From an uncultured Eubacteriales bacterium (GTDB lineage: Bacteria; Bacillota; Clostridia; Oscillospirales; Oscillospiraceae): 13,834 nt of DNA. Shown one piece after another: positions 13,812 through 13,834 of the stretch. The notes under the pieces were generated by a model. It made no database searches, had not been told where the DNA came from, and was given only the letters and a program-made list of their open reading frames with translations. The stretch is taken from contig UROL01000037.1 in NCBI GenBank assembly GCA_900549495.1, forward strand, positions 1 through 13,834. Direction: 5' to 3'. The position numbers were made by a program, and so were the translations under genes. Each line of letters begins with the position of its first letter. Positions within the stretch are counted from its first letter, which is position 1.

Positions 13812-13834
13812 GTAGGGGCGGCTATCAGCCGCCC
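13812..13834 (+). repeat. GTAG-type REP hairpin upstream of the transposase
   Basis: GTAG (13812-13815), then a perfect 7-bp stem GGGCGGC/GCCGCCC with loop TATCA (13823-13827). It ends exactly at the window edge, so a longer repeat may continue. It lies 22 bp upstream of the RAYT start codon and has the same orientation as the REP at 13205. Confidence 0.78.

Overview
The window looks like a chromosomal segment of a gut-type Clostridia member (Bacillota), most likely an Oscillospiraceae/Ruminococcaceae relative. The coding regions are GC-rich. The gene content is low-GC-Gram-positive in type: HemZ, RNase Y, a SpoVB/YabM-like flippase next to HU and RqcP(YabO), and strong AGGAGG ribosome binding sites. 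The gaps carry short palindromic repeats. Genus and species cannot be read from this sequence.

Left part (1-4144). A metallo-beta-lactamase-fold hydrolase and the radical-SAM coproporphyrinogen dehydrogenase hemZ form a two-gene unit joined by an ATGA overlap. It is flanked by two copies of a large, nearly symmetric palindromic repeat. The left copy (1-260) runs off the window edge; the right copy (2402-2726) is complete. A TTG-initiated amidohydrolase follows. It keeps its metal ligands but has lost three residues that are catalytic in its characterised relatives.

Middle part (4144-8340). The amidohydrolase is joined by a TAATG overlap to a MOP-superfamily flippase. After a promoter come the nucleoid protein HU and the ribosome-quality-control factor RqcP, closed by an intrinsic terminator, and then a short peptide deformylase. 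This resembles the Bacillota yabM-mazG-hup-yabO-yabP-yabQ cluster with mazG, yabP and yabQ missing. A convergent membrane-anchored Ntn-type amide hydrolase (choloylglycine-hydrolase/acyltransferase superfamily) is read leftward from a clear promoter.

Right part (8340-13834). RNase Y is read leftward from a near-consensus promoter through a leader of about 210 nt. It lies back-to-back with a tRNA-Leu(UAG) that has its own near-consensus promoter. Then comes a leftward two-gene operon: a large SPFH (band 7) protein with zinc ribbons at both ends, and a four-helix membrane protein. The last gene is a REP-associated tyrosine transposase (RAYT, HUH family), surrounded by GTAG-plus-hairpin REP sequences.

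The most interesting link is between the two ends of the window. The large palindromic repeats near hemZ carry terminal GTAG-plus-hairpin sequences of the same type as the REPs around the RAYT. This suggests a REPIN- or MITE-like family that this transposase, or a relative elsewhere in the genome, could mobilise. Within those repeats, conserved arms enclose short segments that differ completely from copy to copy.
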